From the NCBI RefSeq assembly GCF_964340395.1, contig NC_135568.1, forward strand, positions 11,327,776 through 11,391,775: a DNA stretch of 64,000 bases, written 5' to 3'. The stretch comes from Glandiceps talaboti. Lineage: Eukaryota; Hemichordata; Enteropneusta; Spengelidae. The position numbers were made by a program, and so were the translations under genes. Positions 61,401-64,000 of the stretch are shown here, one piece after another. Under the pieces are notes generated by a model that saw only the letters and a list, made by a program, of their open reading frames with translations, ran no database searches and was not told the DNA's origin. Every line of letters starts with the position of its first letter. The stretch's first letter is position 1.

Positions 61401-61411
61401 GCACACACACA
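61314..61411. repeat. (CA)n microsatellite
   Basis: About 40 uninterrupted CA units followed by a short GACG-interrupted continuation. Confidence 0.97.
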
Positions 61412-61926
61412 TACACATACACCTTCACATACACGTCATTAGAACCTTCACTCTTTTAGAAACTCACAGGAAAATATAAGCGAATATTTTGTAATATTGG
61501 TTTTAATTAACTTTATAGAATCCAACGTCACGTTACACATTTTCCATATTAGCACTGAACACCAAGACATTTCTATTTTTACAGGCTGCTCGTGAGCAAA
61601 ATGTCTTCAAATTCGTAAATAATTAATTCTATAGGCGAATACAAAGTGACGTCGACTGTATGATTTATCACGACGGCAAACATAATACAAATTAATCCAG
61701 TGTAGTATGTAAAGTGTACACACAATAGTAATAGACATACTTCCACCAAAGATTTAACTTTTACCGTGTGGCACATAATAACATCCAAATACCATTCTGA
61801 TATTACATATTACATGGATCATATGAAATAGTTATAGATTATGTTTTAATGTCAATTATGGTCTATAAGGTGAATTTCAGAAATTGTCCGAAGGTGAGAA
61901 CGCATATAAACAAAGTCTATTCTCCA

Positions 61927-61962
61927 TTCTCTCTCTCTCTCTCGCTCTCTCTCTCACACACA
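61927..61962. repeat. (CT)n microsatellite with short (CA)n
   Basis: CTCT repeats with one CG interruption, followed by CACACACA. Confidence 0.9.
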
Positions 61963-62430
61963 CCTATACACCTTCTAACATTATAAAATTACTTAAGACA
62001 TTTGCCCTGTCTACAAATAAAACATTAATACAACAAGTATCGGTAATACTGCATAGATGGTTTGAGCAGGTGTAAAACAAGATATCATATACTTTAAAAT
62101 TCTCTGCCTGACGTCAAAAAAGGATTTATCTTGACCCGAATTCGTTATGGATACCCTTAGTTACGTTTGCTCAAGGCTATATTTGCTTCCGAGTTTCGTA
62201 CACGTGCAGTGTATAAATGATGGCACTAGCGCAGATAGGCATTGTTTGTGTCATCACCATTCAAATTGCGTTCAAACTAAATGTAGATCTTGACTATATA
62301 TTAACGTTTTAACAACCACAGTTGTCGCCTAGTGTGTGTCTGCATATCTCTGCATGTGTCTGTCTATGCCTGTGCTTCTCTATTTTAATGTGTATCCGTC
62401 TTTCTTTGTGGGGTTTACCAACACACGCGT

Positions 62431-62435
62431 GTCTA

Positions 62436-62526
<91 letters not shown>

Positions 62527-62536
62527 TGTGTGTGTG
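62431..62536. repeat. (CTGT)n-(CT)n-(GT)n compound microsatellite
   Basis: About fifteen CTGT units grade into about fifteen CT units and then a short GT run. Open frames over it on both strands are artefacts. Confidence 0.96.
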
Positions 62537-63577
62537 CATATATATAAATAACTCTGTCTGCATATGTTTGTCTGGTTACCCGTTAACATATCTAAACTTT
62601 ATAATTTCTTATTACTTTCTGCATGAATTGCCAAGTGGAGCTTGTTTGAACTTGCATTCCTGGTTCACATCCTCTCTAACACTTTCACTGCCAATAGGAA
62701 CTGTTCAGTGATGAAGTTTGGATGTGTTAAAAAATATGGGGATATAGGCACTACAACAAGCACAATTTGTTCATGCAATTTGGACGTGAAGTAGGTGCTA
62801 GTGCAAGCGTTGAAACTATGTATTCATCTGTTCACACCGTCATATAAACGATTCGACTATTAAAATCTTCCTTTTCTCCAACGTGTACATAAACTAGCAC
62901 TACATCTACGTGTTTGGGTAAGACTTCTCAGTATTTGCAATTCAATGAACTCACGATCAATTCAATCATGTTTTATCTACCACTGACAGACACTCCACGT
63001 GGGAATTATATTTAAATGGAACGAACCGACATTGAGACTTATATCAAAACATTTTAGGAGACCATTAATGAGACGAATGTATAAAATGAAAACCTATACG
63101 AACACAACCCTAATGGATGTCAAGTCGATAATATCACAATTATATATACTGACTTGTCGTGTAAGACTCTCGGCTAACGATCGAACGATTGAGCTTCTGA
63201 CTTAGATAGCATCGTCATTTCTGTCGCCCATGTGAGTTTCAAAGCAAAGCTTAAACGTGTAACGTCAAAAACACCATTTGTATAGTATCTCAAAAGTAAA
63301 TTTACTGTCGTTCAATGGGACTAAACATGGAGATCACTAAGTAATTTGCCCTAAGCTACACCTATGGATATGCGACATAGTGTTACCTCACACGAGTACA
63401 TGTCATGTTCTTTGTTTAAGAAAGATTAAATGTTTCCAATGTGACATCTAACCATTTGGATATTCCCTTGACATTTGTCTCCAAAAGAGATGCATTAGCC
63501 AGATCAAAGTTCAGGACACTTGTTTAATGAGAATGTATGATTATAGGTTTTGATTTTGAGAATACATGTAAGACAGT
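62537..63577. other. Non-coding stretch
   Basis: No gene, array or regulatory cluster recognised. Confidence 0.5.
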
Positions 63578-63603
63578 TGTGTGTGTGTGTGTGGGGGGGG
63601 GGT

Positions 63604-63643
<40 letters not shown>
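63578..63643. repeat. (GT)n-G10-(GT)n microsatellite
   Basis: Two GT runs separated by a G-run and TTGTTT. Confidence 0.95.
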
Positions 63644-64000
63644 GGTTGGTTGCAGTGAAAAGATCAAATTAATGTTAAATACTGATATTTGGCACTAGAG
63701 TTTGTCAGTATAAATTGTCTTTTTGTATGTTGTTTCTGTCCTGGTCGAAAGACCTCTGACCTTAGCTTTTTGTACTACATGTGGACGATTGCATAGATCT
63801 GAATGACACGTGTTTTGCACTTAATGAATACTAAGGCAACCTACAATGTACGTCAAGTGGAGCACATGTCTGTTATTCAAAGTATAATGTGATATTAGAA
63901 GCCTGAAGAAGCAAAAGAAAAGACACCAACAACATCATGATCGTTACAGAACAAGACATGTACGGGGAGTAAATCTATAGTGTTTTTAACTTGCTTTTAG

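Noticed and set aside
62309-62711. Frames of up to 129 codons with Cys-Leu-Ser-Val and Arg-Glu runs
   Set aside because: Artefacts of (CTGT)n and (CT)n repeats.

Overview
The window is nuclear DNA from a eukaryote, most likely a marine invertebrate. It is AT-rich and almost free of long open reading frames. It is full of short tandem arrays, microsatellites and dispersed repeats, and its few exon-like islands carry GT/AG splice signals. The palindrome TACATGTA recurs about 35 times, and CpG density is strongly mosaic. Both fit genomes with patchy gene-body methylation (amphioxus, hemichordates, molluscs, brachiopods and similar). I cannot name the species. No complete protein-coding gene is visible, and I recognise no tRNA, rRNA, snRNA or CRISPR array.

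Layout. Positions 1 to about 37 kb are CpG-poor and rich in TACATGTA. They hold many minisatellites (1.3, 2.7, 4.4, 12.2, 16.1, 17.4, 19.4, 25.9, 29.0, 34.0 and 36.3 kb). They also hold a LINE 3' end (6.2 kb), a PIF/Harbinger-like MITE with a TAA target duplication (27.5 kb), several foldback elements (12.9, 16.5, 30.3 kb), and one repeat family present as an inverted pair (13.8 and 29.6 kb). A few exon-like islands lie here (16.8, 23.8, 24.2, 27.2, 37.4 kb), all low confidence. From about 38.3 kb to the end CpG is several-fold denser. In 38.2-41.1 kb two minus-strand exon-like segments (38.3 and 39.7 kb) lie head-to-head with a plus-strand promoter-like block (41.0 kb: DR1 nuclear-receptor site, CRE, splice donor). 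This suggests a divergent gene pair, with the minus-strand gene's body possibly running left through the CpG-poor half. A well-formed plus-strand exon sits at 47.9 kb.

The region from 49 to 64 kb is CpG-normal and probably intergenic or regulatory. It contains a TATA+Inr core promoter candidate (53.1 kb) and an inverted pair of E2F-type boxes in a hairpin (55.5 kb). It also contains an NRF1+ETS motif cluster (56.6 kb), a 250-bp TIR element (57.6 kb) and long microsatellites. Its most striking feature is an array of about 24 units of roughly 25 bp carrying the bZIP-type octamer TGACGTAA (58.8-59.4 kb).

The gene calls are partial and no function could be assigned. The repeat and compositional observations are more secure than the exon calls.
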